This document shows, in pieces, positions 36,403 to 48,572 of a stretch of 64,000 nt of DNA (its first letter is position 1; the number at the start of each line of letters is the position of its first letter). A model generated the notes under the pieces. It had not been told where the DNA came from. It was given only the letters and a program-made list of their open reading frames with translations, and did no database searches. The position numbers were made by a program, and so were the translations under genes. Source of the stretch: Protonemura montana (taxonomy: Eukaryota > Arthropoda > Insecta > Plecoptera > Nemouridae); NCBI GenBank assembly GCA_947568835.1, contig OX387603.1:11392151-11456150 (forward strand). Direction: 5' to 3'.

Positions 36403-38541
36403 ATGGTAGAAGATGGATTGAATTATTACTCTGAAGAAAAGTACACAAGTTATGTTTCGAAATTTAATTCTATTAAAGCAAAAGCTCGTGAAATTGTGCC
36501 TCAGCGTTCCCGATGCAGCATTATACTTCAAAACAACCTGTTGATGTGTAAATGTTTGGTATGTTTGTTGGTGTTAGGTTTGTTGCGTTAATCATTGCCA
36601 ATTTGGGTTTATTTCTTTCATTTCCCATTTTAAAAAAAAATGTATTTACAGACTCAAATCTTTGATTGGGGCCCAGAACTATCTGAGAAGAATTGGGATG
36701 AATTCACCACGCAGTTTGCAACAATTCATCAGAAGACGAAAGTATTTGTAGATGAAGATTCTGTTTATGAAGATTTAGTCCCTAATCTAACATTAGTATT
36801 TAATTGCCTGTACTGGACATGGATTAATCCCAAAGGCATCTCAAGAAATACAAATGCCGTGCTAGAATCATTAGGACTAGTTCGAAAATGCTTACACTAT
36901 GTTTTAGATTTCTTTCAGTGTCCCTGTGTTAATGACAGCTTTAACGACATTTATCTGTCTGTACTACATTTAATGAGTCTGTCTTCTGCTCACATACTCA
37001 AACATCCTGGTGTGCATAACAAATTGTTACTAGAAATATATTTAATTGTCGGGCACATAATTTTAGAATCAACGCAAAACAGACGGGATGAGGAATTTTT
37101 GCAAAATTTCACTAGTTTTGTAAAATCTCTTAGGAAATTTAAACCTTTATTTTTCTTTCACTTGAAGAGGATTAATTGTGAATCTAAATTGAGTATTTTC
37201 AAATTTGGATTAGGCAAATTGAACGCCACAGCTCACACATCTGACATAGACTTCGTGTTGAATGGTCTTGGAATTTTGGAGTGTCTTTGTCTTCTGAGAC
37301 TACACCAATACAAGACAAGCAAAGAAACGTTAGAAAATTTGAACTTAAAATCTGAAATTTCATATCTTTCTGGGTACTTAAAAGCCTACATCTATATGTT
37401 GCTTGGAGACGATGAGCTGAGCTTGCCATTTGTACAAGAGTTACTAAAACATCACATGCCTGAAATTTTACAGTACCACTGTCATCTCTTAATGGGAATT
37501 GTCCTCTCTAAAACCAAAGCTTATGATAAAGCTCATAAAGAGTTTATGAAAGCCAAGGGATTAAATTCAAGAATGCTTCCTTCAATGATTGTGATATTTC
37601 AAATGGCAATTAATTATGAAAGTTGGCTAAAAAATAGCACCAACTTGAATGCAATTTCAAATGCATATTTATGCTCACTAAAGCTTGTTACAAGAGCTGT
37701 TCATCAAGTGATTAGTAAACCAGAATTATCATTATCACCTGATTACTATAGTAAAGTGGTAAAAATTCTGGAACCTAACCCAGGTGCAATTCTAGGAAGA
37801 GCTTTGTACATGTTAGCAAGACATTATGAAATCTGCAGAGAGTTTAAGGATTCGGCGAGAACATTTTTGAAACTTTATGGAATGCCCAACTCGGCTTCAT
37901 TACCACGAGGTACTTTAAAAACTAGTTTTAAACCAAATCCTCAGACTCAAACAGTTTTACAAGAGACAATCACTATGCTGGTGAAAAGTAAACAGCTTGA
38001 AAATGCTAGAATAGTTTGCAATGCAGCACTCAATAATGCTACTTTGCACAGTGCACAGGAAGAATTGATCCCTTTATTGTTTTTAGCCATCATCGAAGGG
38101 AAGTTAGGGAATAAAGCCAAAGAGATGGAATTCCTTCGAAAATGTTCGGCGGTTACCTTGAAAGCTAACTGCACAGAGGATAAAATTAGCGAAGACACAC
38201 CTTCAACGTTCAAAAAACTTGTAGCCAGGGTTTACCTCCAGAAGGCTCTGCATTTTGTTAGCATTCGGAATTTCAATGCAGCAACTATCAACTTTAAAAT
38301 GGCTCTTGGCTCAAACATTCAGGATAAGAGAACACTGTATCAATATCTCAGGTACTTAATTAAAAGTCGTGACATAAACAGGTTTGAACTATGGATCAAA
38401 CACAAGCAAACCTTAAGTATTAAAGATGAGTGTTATTCAAATCTTGCTCTGCAATATTTGTTAGAATCAAATATTACAGACATCAAAGTAGAAACTATAT
38501 CGGCCCATTTTTGGGCTAGTGAAGTTTTTGATGACTTTTGA
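36403..38541 (+). CDS. FANCG: TPR protein resembling Fanconi anemia group G protein, two exons
   Basis: Exon 1 is 36403-36558 (donor GTATGT) and exon 2 is 36652-38541 (acceptor ATTTACAG); phase 0 gives 681 aa, against 622 for human FANCG. The protein is helical throughout. TPR-like pairs lie at about 324-355 (YHCHLLMGIVLSKTKAYDKA), 434-462 (GRALYMLARHYEICREFKDS), 487-512 (LQETITMLVKSKQLENARIV), 526-553 and 575-605 (ALHFVSIRNFNAATINFKMA). Order, spacing and the C-terminal pattern (kMALGS...TLYQYLRYLIKSRDINRFELW) follow human FANCG (…CPGNRDTYFHLLQTLKRLD…). In vertebrates FANCG is a scaffold of the Fanconi core complex that ubiquitinates FANCD2 in DNA crosslink repair. Similarity is low and is judged by eye; another TPR scaffold remains possible. 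Its 3' end faces that of DDX10. Confidence 0.55.
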
Positions 38542-38592
38542 AATAGGGTATTGTATAGTAGGAATAATGAAATTTTTGTTGCACATAGCTGA

Positions 38593-38598
38593 AATAAA
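38593..38598 (+). terminator. Poly(A) signal of the FANCG-like gene
   Basis: AATAAA about 50 bp after the stop codon. It lies only 29 bp from the opposite-strand signal used by DDX10. Confidence 0.65.
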
Positions 38599-38626
38599 GC
38601 AGAAATCTGGTATTTCAGGCAGATAA

Positions 38627-38632
38627 TTTATT
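38627..38632 (-). terminator. Poly(A) signal of DDX10
   Basis: TTTATT on the plus strand, i.e. AATAAA on the minus strand, about 75 bp past the DDX10 stop. A second AATAAA touches the stop codon at 38700-38705, probably too close to be the main signal. Confidence 0.55.
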
Positions 38633-38705
38633 TATACATTTTTTATGAGGATTACTTTGTCCAAATAAAATAAAATTAAAAATGACCAACATCACAAAAT
38701 TTATT

Positions 38706-41304
38706 TTACCCAGCCCCTTTCAAAAACTGTAGAGCTAACTCTTCATCTTCCAGAAGGGAAAGTCCAGTGTCCATAGGTTGTCCTTCCTCGCGAGATCGTT
38801 TATCCCTTATAAGCTCGCCATTGTTCTTTGATTTCCTCTTCAAGGTTGCAGGTCTATGAACTTCTTCCTCCTCTTCATCTTCAGATTGCTTATAGAATTC
38901 CTTAGAATCATTATCTTTCTCTCCGTATACAGCATTTGGATCCGGCAGCCACGACATATCAGGGCCACTGTCGCTCTCTTCACCGCTTTCCTCGTACTCC
39001 TCGTCGGTTTCTCTTATTTCCTCGTCAATGGGTTGAACTTCATCACCTGCAGCCTCTGCCTTCTTGGCTAATTTCGCTTTCTTTTTTTGCTCTCTTCGCT
39101 TCGCTTTGTGTAGCTCACGGAAACGTTCCTTATCGGCTTTGTCTTCTTCAACCATTGCGAGTCTGGCCTTTTCGACATCTATGCCGCCAAAGGTCTCTGC
39201 GTCATATTCCACCCCCACCTTGGACACCTTTTCTTTTTTAGGATTAGCAATAACTGTACCTTCATCGTTAAATAATATTTTAGTATTTACTACAATTTTC
39301 TTCTTTAAAATTTTCTTAGCAGCAGCAACTTTGGTTAGTGCCTTTTTCTTGGCTTGTTTTCGTTCCTCTATTGTTTCCATTTCTGAATCTTCTTCTTCTA
39401 AATTGTGATCAATTCTTTTCACTTTGAATATCTCACCCTCGCTGTCATTGTCACTGTCAGCTGAATCACAATGGAAAGGTTGCTTAGTCTCAAGCTCTTC
39501 TGGATTGTTTGTTTCTGATTCCTCTTTATCATCATCCTCGTCATCTTCGCCATTTCCTTCATTGTAGTCCTGGTCTTCATCAAAATCGTCATCTTCACTG
39601 GATTCTTCACCAACCTCTTTCTTTGTTGATTTTAGTGCTTCAATAAGTTTTTCTCTTTCTTCCCTTTTTGTCATCTTTTTTTCTTTGACCTCATTTTGTT
39701 CTTCTTCTTTCTTGTGGACTTTCTGTAAAAACCTGATCCTTGGTGGGACAACCATGCCCAGTGAAGCAGAATAAGCTTGTGTATTCAAGGCATGCACGTT
39801 AAATATCTTTTTATTCTTCATCAAGAATACAGACTTTACGTATGCTACAAAGGCACGCTGGGCAGCTTCTTTAAGCGCTACATTTTGTGCCAAAAGAGAT
39901 TCTATTCTCCGGATTGGCGTCAGTAATTTTTGGGGGTTGATATTTATCTTAGTTATTGGTACTTTCTTTGCTTGCAACTCTTCTATCATTCCAGCCTCTT
40001 CTGATGGTAAGAGAATCAACAGTGATTCTCCTCCCTTTTTAAATCTTGCGGTGCGACCTGATCTGTGAATATATGTGTTCACATCTTCAGGACAATCATA
40101 GTGAACTACCCAGTCTACAGCTGGGAAGTCCAGCCCCCGAGCAGCTACATCAGTGGCAAACAGGACAGAATTGGACTTAGCACAGAAAGCCTCATAGACA
40201 GCCATTCTTCGCAATTGATGTAAAGATCCCTGAAGCTGTAGAATACTGGGCCCAAGACGTAACCGACAGAATAAATCATTGTGAAATTTTACTTGCTTAC
40301 AGCTCGACATGAAAACAAGGATTTTCTGCCTTAAGTGGCTTTTAATGAATGAAAACAAGGTCTTAAATTTATCCTCAAGTTCACAAACAATATAACTCTG
40401 CTGCAGTGCGTCTGGAGTTGAAGTTTCATGTACAGCAACGTACATAGGGTCTTTCAGACTAAGTCTTGCCAAATCTCGAACCGATTTTGTCTGTGTAGCC
40501 GAAAATAGAAGTGTCTGCCTCTGAGCTGGAAGATTTTCGATGATGGCATTCATTGCATTTTCAAACCCCATGTCCAAACACCTATCTGCTTCGTCCAGCA
40601 CTAGTATTTGTAAGTTGTTACAATCGAACAAGGGATTTTCGTCCATGTGTTGCAACAGACGACCAGGAGTACAAATTATAATGTTACATTTGTCCACACG
40701 TTTTTTCTCGAATTGCAAATCTTTGCCACCAATAATAAGGCCAGCTGAAAGATCATGGTGAACGCCTACCTTGCGAAGCGTTCCAAATATTTGGTACGCT
40801 AGTTCTCGTGTCGGAGTGATTACAAGAGCTCCTAGTCCATCTAGCCGAGACCATTGAAGACAAAACAACTTCTCAATAATTGGGATAAGGAATGCTAATG
40901 TTTTACCACTCCCAGTCCTTGCAGCTCCAAGAACATCCTGCCCTGCAAGGCTCAGAGCAATTGTTTCACGTTGAATTTCTGTTGGCGTCAGGTAACCACA
41001 TTCTTTCAAACCAAGTAGAGTTTTTGGTGACAGCGGTATGTTGTCGAACGTTGCAATTGACGCAACATCAATCTAAGGTAAAAGAGAGTTTGGTTAATGT
41101 TTGTGTTGTTGAGGTTATGTAAGCCCAAAACACTTTTAATATCGCCTAATAATAGCTTACCGTTGAATAATCCTCTTGCAATTTCTTAATTGTGGCTATT
41201 TCAGTAGCATTCGCATTTTTCTTCGGATGGTAATTTAGTTTTTTACCGTACGATTTTTTGTTTTTTGTTTTGCTCGCTCCACGAGGTGCACTTTCGTCCC
41301 CCAT
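38706..41304 (-). CDS. DDX10: ATP-dependent RNA helicase DDX10 (Dbp4), two exons
   Basis: DEAD-box helicase for 18S rRNA maturation and small-subunit assembly in the nucleolus. Exon 1 is 41304-41161 (starting MGDESAPRG, donor GTAAGC) and exon 2 is 41072-38706; the 88-bp intron is phase 0 and the product is 836 aa (human 875). Motifs in order: Q motif LTPTEIQ (76-82), I ARTGSGKT (99-106), Ia PTRELA, GG, Ib TPGR, II DEAD (208-211), III SAT (239-241), V ATDVAARGLD (354-363), VI HRSGRTAR (384-391). A long acidic and lysine-rich tail carries stretches found in DDX10, and the C terminus LSLLEDEELALQFL matches the family's LSLAEDEELVL ending. LGGKDL-type spacing and LLQHMDE after TPGR separate it from DDX27 and DDX18. 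It diverges from WDTC1 across a 400-bp gap. Confidence 0.96.
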
Positions 41305-41704
41305 CACGAATTCCAGCCTACTGAGTGCCAGCTGTTATGTTGGGAACTTGAGCATGGCACGGAGCTGTCACTAGTTTCGTGATATTTGTGACAACTGTCA
41401 TTTCTGGAAGGTGGATTCTGGCATTGGATTTACTGGCAAACACAGGTTACAAATATGTAATTCTGCTATCCGCTCTAATATATCAGTAGCTCTGAGAAGA
41501 CCACTGAAGACCATTTATCAGTCTACTCTTTACTATATTGCTGTACTTCTATGGGCTTATTTCAGCCAATGGTTCAACATTCACATTTGCCTGACTAGGC
41601 TAGCGATTTTTGAGGTTTTGTGGAAGGCCTCAAACATTGCTACAAAACTGAAACGCATAAAACGAATGTTATAAAGTTACCATTTTGCCTTAAAAATTTA
41701 AATA
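41305..41704. promoter_or_regulatory. Likely bidirectional promoter, DDX10 / WDTC1
   Basis: 400 bp separate the start codons of the divergent DDX10 (minus) and WDTC1 (plus) genes, so both promoters must lie here unless there are distant 5' UTR exons. No TATA box stands out, as usual for housekeeping genes. TGTCACTAGTTTCGTG and TGTGACAACTGTCA around 41368-41400 are partly self-complementary. Confidence 0.5.
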
Positions 41705-44700
41705 ATGAATACTAGAAACTTGCCTGTTGGTTATGACCTAATGGGATTGTTGAAGTTAAGAGAAACAAAAGTAAGTACTTGTTCCGTAAAAAGTAGCTCA
41801 CATTCTTTACTTAGTGGTTGCACCTAAGTATATTCAGCTTATGGCTACCATTGCAGCTCCATTTAATTTTGAATTCTCAATGCTGGAATACTGCTACTGC
41901 CCTATATTGTATTACCTACCTGAGATTGCTTTTAGTTACCCGTTAAAAGTCAAATACTTTTTTCTAATCCCATAACCTGTCAGTAGCTACCTTCTGTGTT
42001 CATTTATGTCATTATACTTTTGTTCAGGATGATGTATCTTTGCTGCTGAGACGGAGGCTGCATGTGACGACAAATTTTATAAATCGCCTACGACTGGAAA
42101 AGGAACTGGAAGGACACTCTGGTTGTGTCAACTGCTTGGAATGGAACGAGTCGGGGAGGTACACCTAAACCAAAACGATTTTTTTAAATACAACCTTTTT
42201 GCACTTTAAACTAAACAAATATGTGTGTCTTTTTCCCAGGATTCTTGCTTCAGCGTCAGATGACTTACATGTCATTCTTTGGGATCCATTTACAAGCAAG
42301 AAATTAAATTATATCCACACTGGCCACCAGGGGAACATTTTTAGTGTGAAGGTAATCCATATAAAAATATTTAAAAAAAAATTCTAAATCTCAAAAAAAT
42401 TAACAAATCTTCAAAAAATCTCTGCTAGAAGCTGATTGATTAGGACCCTTACAATTTGTTGTCAAACAGTTGGCTCGAACTTTGTTCACCTCTTATTTTC
42501 TACGTGAAAAATATACGTAATAATAATGTTTACCAATAAAAGCTCTAAGAATAGGTTTTGTAAAGAGTGCATTAGTAGTAACAGAGAAAGTTAGGGTAGT
42601 TAGATGAAATCTGATTTAAATTGCAAACGCTTGCAATGTGCGAGGTATTTTATTCTTATCAACACTATAACCGTCTCAAAAATTGATGTCCAAAAGAGGT
42701 TCGAGTCCCCGTTTGGGCATCAATTTTTGAGACGGTTTTAGTATTGATATTAAAAAAGTTAGGGTAGCTTTCAATTTTCCTTTGGAAGAAAAACATAAAA
42801 AAATTTTGATGCCAAAAATTGATCCTCTATTTCAGAAGTTTCATAGTTATGTATGATTATTTTTTTCCAGAAAAAGAAAGTTAAGCTAATCTTGTTTATT
42901 GTTCTAATCTATGGTAAAAATGTACAATTTGAAGGGTTCGTTTTAGCTAAAGGGAAAAAAAAAAGTTTCTGTCCTCCAAGGTTCAATTTTTTGTCAACAA
43001 CATAGTTAATAATAATTTCCTACTAAAATTCTTCACTAGGCAAAATTTAGACAGATATCAAAATTGTGGCAAAGGGAGCATCTCCTCAAACCTTTGCATC
43101 TGGTTGTCCAACAAAACCTAACAAAATGCACTCAGTGCACCAGTACTGGCACACCAATGCAGTATGGTGCAATTTCACTTTAAGCCTTCATTTGTCACAG
43201 ATTATCAAATACTGTTCCGTCTTATCATTTTAGTTCCTACCGCAATCCGATGGCAAAACTCTTGTTACGGGAGCCGGAGATTGCCTGATCCGTGCCCATC
43301 ACTTGGATCGAAGTGATACATCTTTCACATGCAGCTGCCACTCGGGGCGTGTTAAGCGTCTCACGACAGCGCCAAACGAAGCAAACTTGTTCTGGAGTGC
43401 TGCAGAAGATGGAAATATTATGTAATATTATCTGACCTGTATCTAAAATAGCGCCAGTACAAACTTATTCTTCCGAGTGTTATAATTTGTTTCAATATCA
43501 ATTTTCCAGGCAATTCGATTTGCGTTCATCGCACACATGTTCGAAAGAAAATAGGAGTGTTTTAATAAAACTGGCTGATCATCTGGGCTGCTATGCGGAG
43601 GCCAAATGTCTAGCAATCAACCCCCAACGTCCAGAGCAACTTGCTGTTGGCGCCAACGATCCTTATGTCCGCCTCTACGACCGAAGAATGCTCTATCCAA
43701 GCATGGTACAGAATTTCATACTCATGTGTACTTTGCAGATCATTTTGTTGAATGGTCTGAAAAATAATGATGTGGGTTGTCTGTATTTTAACTCGTTTTT
43801 TAGTATAATACAGCTAAATCTTGTGATTAGAGTAGCCTAGAGCAAAGGCACAGTGTGACATCTGGTAGGAAAAAGATTGAAATCATAGCTTTGTTCCCCA
43901 GTTGTGAAACAGTTAACTGGTGCAGTTTTCATTTCAGTCGTCTGTTTTCCAATATTGACACTAAGTTGCACTTTTTATATCGCCTCCAGAGCCTGTGCAA
44001 GTTACTTTAGAAACTTATGGAACTGGGAAGGCCAAAAAACTCACCGGTGTAGAAAACTAGAACTTGTTTTTGCCAGCGTACACGACACCTTGAACTACTT
44101 TATCAACATGGTGTAAAAATGGAGAAAAGTGCAGAGCTGGCATACAGACCAATTGAAAATAGAAAACAGCAAGAGGACACACAACACAAGCTTAGTTTAA
44201 TGTCAATAATATGTTCACATTTAGGTATTAACTTTTAAACGTGCTTACATTTCAGTGCACCGGCCGCAGCCATTCACCGCAAACCCCTCCGCAAAACGTC
44301 GATGGCAGCGCCAGTTCATTCCAACTACCACCAGGTTGTGTTCAATACTTTGTTGCAGGTAATAAAAATGTAATATTTAAACAAAATAATAATAAATTAA
44401 TAAAAGAACTATATAGTGAAGAAATTAATGGTTTAAATGAGCAAGTGGTTTGGAGTGGCAATATTTTACTTTGTATAAAAGATTTTACATACAAGTTTCC
44501 ACTTGTTCATGGATCACTTGTTCACTTGTTCACTTGTTCTTAGAGAGGAAGTCCTTATCATACTGGTACATAAAATCACCTTAGGACTGCCTTTTTGCAG
44601 TCCTGTATATATTCAATACTAATCATATGAAAAAAAAACAAGCTTTCAAATTTTGTAACCATGCTCAACCACAAAAATCTTCCGCAGAAGAGCACTGCAT

Positions 44701-47700
44701 CTCTCATTACCCTCAAATTAAAATCTGGCCTTATTTCTTTCCCTAAGGTCACCTGCCTCTAAAATATCACAGCACGAAGACTTACCAACGCAGCCTGGCT
44801 TCGACGTACCTCACTTTTGGATCGGACGGTAACGAACTCCTTGTTAACCTGGGGGGCGAGCAGATCTACCTGTTCAACATCAACAACAAACGCAAGGCCA
44901 AGACGTTCACCATAGTCGTTCCGGAACTGTCCGGGATAGACGTTCCTAAGGCTGGCAATGGATACCACGTGGAGTCAGAGCCGTTGATTGAGCTAAAGGT
45001 TGAAGTGGACGGCAAAGGGAAGCGGAACGGGATTAGCATGCCGTCAAACGTCGATGCTATAAGGCTGCAGGTGTGTTTTTAGTTTTGCTTCAAAATTGAA
45101 AAGAATAATAGAGGCTGTGTTTTGTAGATTTTTGTGGCTCTGTTACACTATTGAAGATGAGTTATTGAACGCATTTTGACTGACTATTAACAACGAGAAG
45201 GAGATGGTTCCTCGATAGCATCATAGCGTTATCATAGCGTGCTTCATATCGACCATAAAAATTGTATAAATATTCCTTTACTTAAACATAAGCAGTGTTA
45301 TATTCTATTAAAAATGCCACCAATTTGAACCTTCCCTCAAACATGTCATGAATTTCAGTTGTTAAACAACGTTTTTGCTGCTTACAAGTTTTGCAAGATT
45401 GAAAAGAGATTATTTAGATTTTTAGATTTTTCATGTGAAATTTTCATTTATTTTTTTTGCAGGCCAACGAAGCATTTGAAGGCAGCAAGTACACGTTAGC
45501 CATCAGCCTGTACAACCTTGCAATCGACATGTGTCCGAGCTCTGCTGTACTCTACGGCAACCGTGCGGCAGCGTACATGAAGCGATTGTGGGACGGAGAC
45601 ATGTACGCGGCAATGCGAGACTGTATCGACACCATCAAGCGGGATGGAAACCACTGGAAGGCGCATCTCAGGTGTGCATGGGTTATTATAAGATATCTTT
45701 CATATCGGCATTGGGCTTACATTTAGTCAGAGTCACAACTTTCTATGGACCAAAGCAGCCTCCAACGCAAGGTTACTCTAGTGGCCATCCTATGGTGCTT
45801 GAAGCTGTCTTTTTTAACAAAAATTAAACTCATAATATCAGTACATGCACAACATGTTGTTTATCGCTTTGAAGTTAGTTTTAAGTTAATTAAACATTTG
45901 ACAGTCTCAAATGCAAGGAAACATGCAAAAAAAATGGAATGCATTTTCTTAACACTCGAAATGACTGTGTCTCCACCTCTGGGAAAAACGTCTTCGTCGG
46001 TACAATAGGTATCGGCGTATCGGCTAGTTTTTTTCATGAAGACATTTTTAACATTAATGCTGAAATCTTAGCTGAGATTCTTATTTGTATGAGTGGTGGG
46101 AAAGCATAATTTTTGTTTAAATGAGAAGCAGATGTTCAAGAGTTCTCCCAAATACTCAAAAATCAAATGGAAAAGAGTGCAAATTTCCATTAAAAATCTT
46201 TCAATCCAGATTTATTTGTCTGTAATTGTTGATTCCACCCACATTTTTTTAGAAAATGCATTGATTTTTTATTTCATAGGTTGGCTCGGTGTCTCTTTGA
46301 GCTGCGTTGGATTATCGAATCAGACAAGTGCCTGAAGCTCTTTAAGGCAAAATTCTCACAGTATGCCAAAGACTATGCGTGTCTCATTCTCGACAAAGAC
46401 ATTCAGAAGGCAGTACAAGAGATTCCTGAGGTGGTTGAAAAAGACAGTAAGTGTTTTTGGCTCAATTATTTTCGTTTCCTCAACGGACGAATGATTAAGT
46501 GTGATTAACGATGACAAAGGATTAATTGGAAAGTTGTCTAAATGGGCATTCTTATAGACAGTACCAAAAAAATACTCTTAATTTTAATGCTGGCTTGCTT
46601 GTTAGTGTGAAATCACGCACTTTGTTAGCTAATAGATCACATGGACTTGTTATTCAGACTTTTCAAGTTCACTTTCTACCAATTTGCAGCCTTGATCGAC
46701 CACAACAGCAGCAAACCTGCTTAAATCTGTGGTAATGTGCGACCATTTGGCAAAATGGTTGCCACTGCCATCATATTTCATAAAATTGCAATTAAGTGCA
46801 ATAAAATTAAAATATCATAAAAACAGGACAATTTATTTTTCTTCTTTTTCACATTCCTCAGTGTTTTTGTTGATAATGAATAGTTGACGATACCTGCCTT
46901 TGAAGTAACGGACTGTAATTGATTCAGCTGATGAGGAATCGACTGACGGAGAGTTCGATTGTCCGAACCAGCAGGAAATCTCACCCCAAGAGACAACCTG
47001 GAGGAACAAAGCGTACGATTATGAGGTCAGTTTGGCATACTGGCATACACTTTGTAAAATGCTATCAGTACCACCAAGAATTTTTTTTTTTATTTTTTTT
47101 TTATTATATGTTGATGTAATATGTATGAATTGCAATGCATATTTTTATTAAGTAGGTACAGAATATAAAAGCCAAGTACACCAAATTTTGATTTAAAAAA
47201 AATCAGTTTAAGAGATAGCTGAATAAAGTTCCCCTCATTGGTTAACTAGAGAAAATTCACAAAAATGATTTTCCTATCAAATTATCTCTCGTGGATAACA
47301 AACCAGAAATGATTTTCTGGTGACAAAAATATCACTAAAACTGCTCGCTATTGCTAACCATCCAGGTTCGTTTCTGCGGTCATTGCAACACGACTACAGA
47401 CATCAAGGAGTGCAACTTCTTCGGCAGCCAGAACCAGTTTGTTGTGGCCGGTTCGGACGACGGCTCGTTTTTCGTGTGGGACCGCCAGACGACTAACATC
47501 GTACGGATACTGCGCGGAGACGAGTCGATTGTCAATTGTCTGCAACCACATCCGACTTCCTGTCTGCTAGCGACCAGTGGTATTGATCCTGTCGTCAGGA
47601 TATGGTCGCCAGGGCCAGAGGTAACTTGAAGTGTTAAGTGACTTAACCCCAAAAATATTGTGGGTTTGTCAGAAATGGGCTTTGCAAATAGTGCAAATTT

Positions 47701-48413
47701 GGCATTTCATTTGCAGTACGGTTTTTGTTTGGTTTTGTGAAAGGCTTTAAACAAAGTCTGTAAATGTTATGAAGTTCTTTATGCTTCTTATTGTTGATTG
47801 GATTGTTGATTGGAATTAACTGGAAATAAAAAAATGCGGGGCCTGGGGACTCAAACCGCAAGGGCCTTTGTTGATATTATTTGGTAACTATATTTAATAT
47901 CCGAGATAAAAAGCCAACTGTAAGTTTAACTTATTAAAAGAAAGGATATTATTGGAATATAATCATATCAAACCCATGCTGTTATATGCTTTAATGTAGG
48001 TCCTGCCACGGCTTATGCACAGGTATATCAAAGTATGTCCACGATTGACCCGTTAAGTCTTACACTCCCGCTAATGTATCATTTTCAGAGGGATTTCTGC
48101 GAAGGGCAATGACACCTTTAGAATAAAAGCAAATCAGATATCCTTCTTTAAATTTTGTTGCATTGTGAAAAAAGTTTAATTTTAGTCAAATACCTAGTCC
48201 CGCCTTGTTACAATTGGATCGATTTTAAACTGTGTTCTTACATCTCCCTAGGACGGAAGTAAAAACGAGCGAGAGGTAACAGACTTGCACAAGGCGGCTT
48301 CAGCGAACCAGAAGCGCATGAACGCGGACCCTTTTGAGGCGATGCTGCTCAACATGGGCATTCCGCTGACGACCAACAGTGACGAGACTCCGATGCAATG
48401 TCGCTCGAGTTAG
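41705..48413 (+). CDS. WDTC1: WD and tetratricopeptide repeats protein 1 (WDTC1/DCAF9, adipose), twelve exons
   Basis: Substrate receptor of CUL4-DDB1 ubiquitin ligases; the fly orthologue adipose restrains fat storage. Exons: 41705-41770, 42028-42158, 42240-42351, 43234-43421, 43510-43705, 44256-44358, 44748-45070, 45463-45671, 46280-46446, 46928-47025, 47366-47620, 48252-48413. All junctions are GT-AG and all phases agree, giving 669 aa (human 677). Residues 1-260 form N-terminal WD repeats (GHSGCVNCLEWNESGR, TGHQGNIFSVK, YDRRML); about 290-330 contain YLTFGSDGNELLVNLGGEQI. A TPR block spans about 374-450 (LYGNRAAAYMKRLWDGD). C-terminal WD repeats at 532-616 include FCGHCNTTTDIKE and GDESIVNCLQPHP, and the tail has QKRMNADPFEAMLLNMG. 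No domain is missing. A 39-bp palindrome lies in intron 3. Confidence 0.96.
42656..42750. repeat. 39-bp near-perfect palindrome in WDTC1 intron 3
   Basis: Left arm 42656-42694 and right arm 42712-42750 are reverse complements with 4 mismatches; the core AACCGTCTCAAAAATTGATG is exact. The 17-nt loop contains GGTTCGAGTCCCC, which looks like a tRNA B-box. It resembles a small fold-back element. Transcripts of the WDTC1 intron would form a long RNA hairpin. Confidence 0.85.
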
Positions 48414-48566
48414 TCGCCATCTGCGTCACCGTCGGTAGTGAATGATGCGGAACTGCATAGGTGTGCGCAGCGGATAGGCTAAGACTTGGTAGAAGAAATT
48501 CTTCATTGTTTCTATGATTTAAAATCTTGGCTAACTCAAGAGAGGGTTAAGACACTGCAAAAAGAA

Positions 48567-48572
48567 AATAAA
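48567..48572 (+). terminator. Poly(A) signal of WDTC1
   Basis: AATAAA about 155 bp after the WDTC1 stop codon; the first clear signal downstream. Confidence 0.6.

Noticed and set aside
36403-38541. MAU2/SCC4 cohesin-loader as identity of the TPR protein
   Set aside because: MAU2 has characteristic blocks near its N terminus and different TPR spacing that are not seen here; the C-terminal pattern fits FANCG better.
38706-41304. DDX27 or DDX18 as identity of the helicase
   Set aside because: The GLGALVITPTRELAYQ, LIIGGKDL and LLQHMDE segments, the acidic/lysine tail and the LSLxEDEEL C terminus are those of DDX10/Dbp4.
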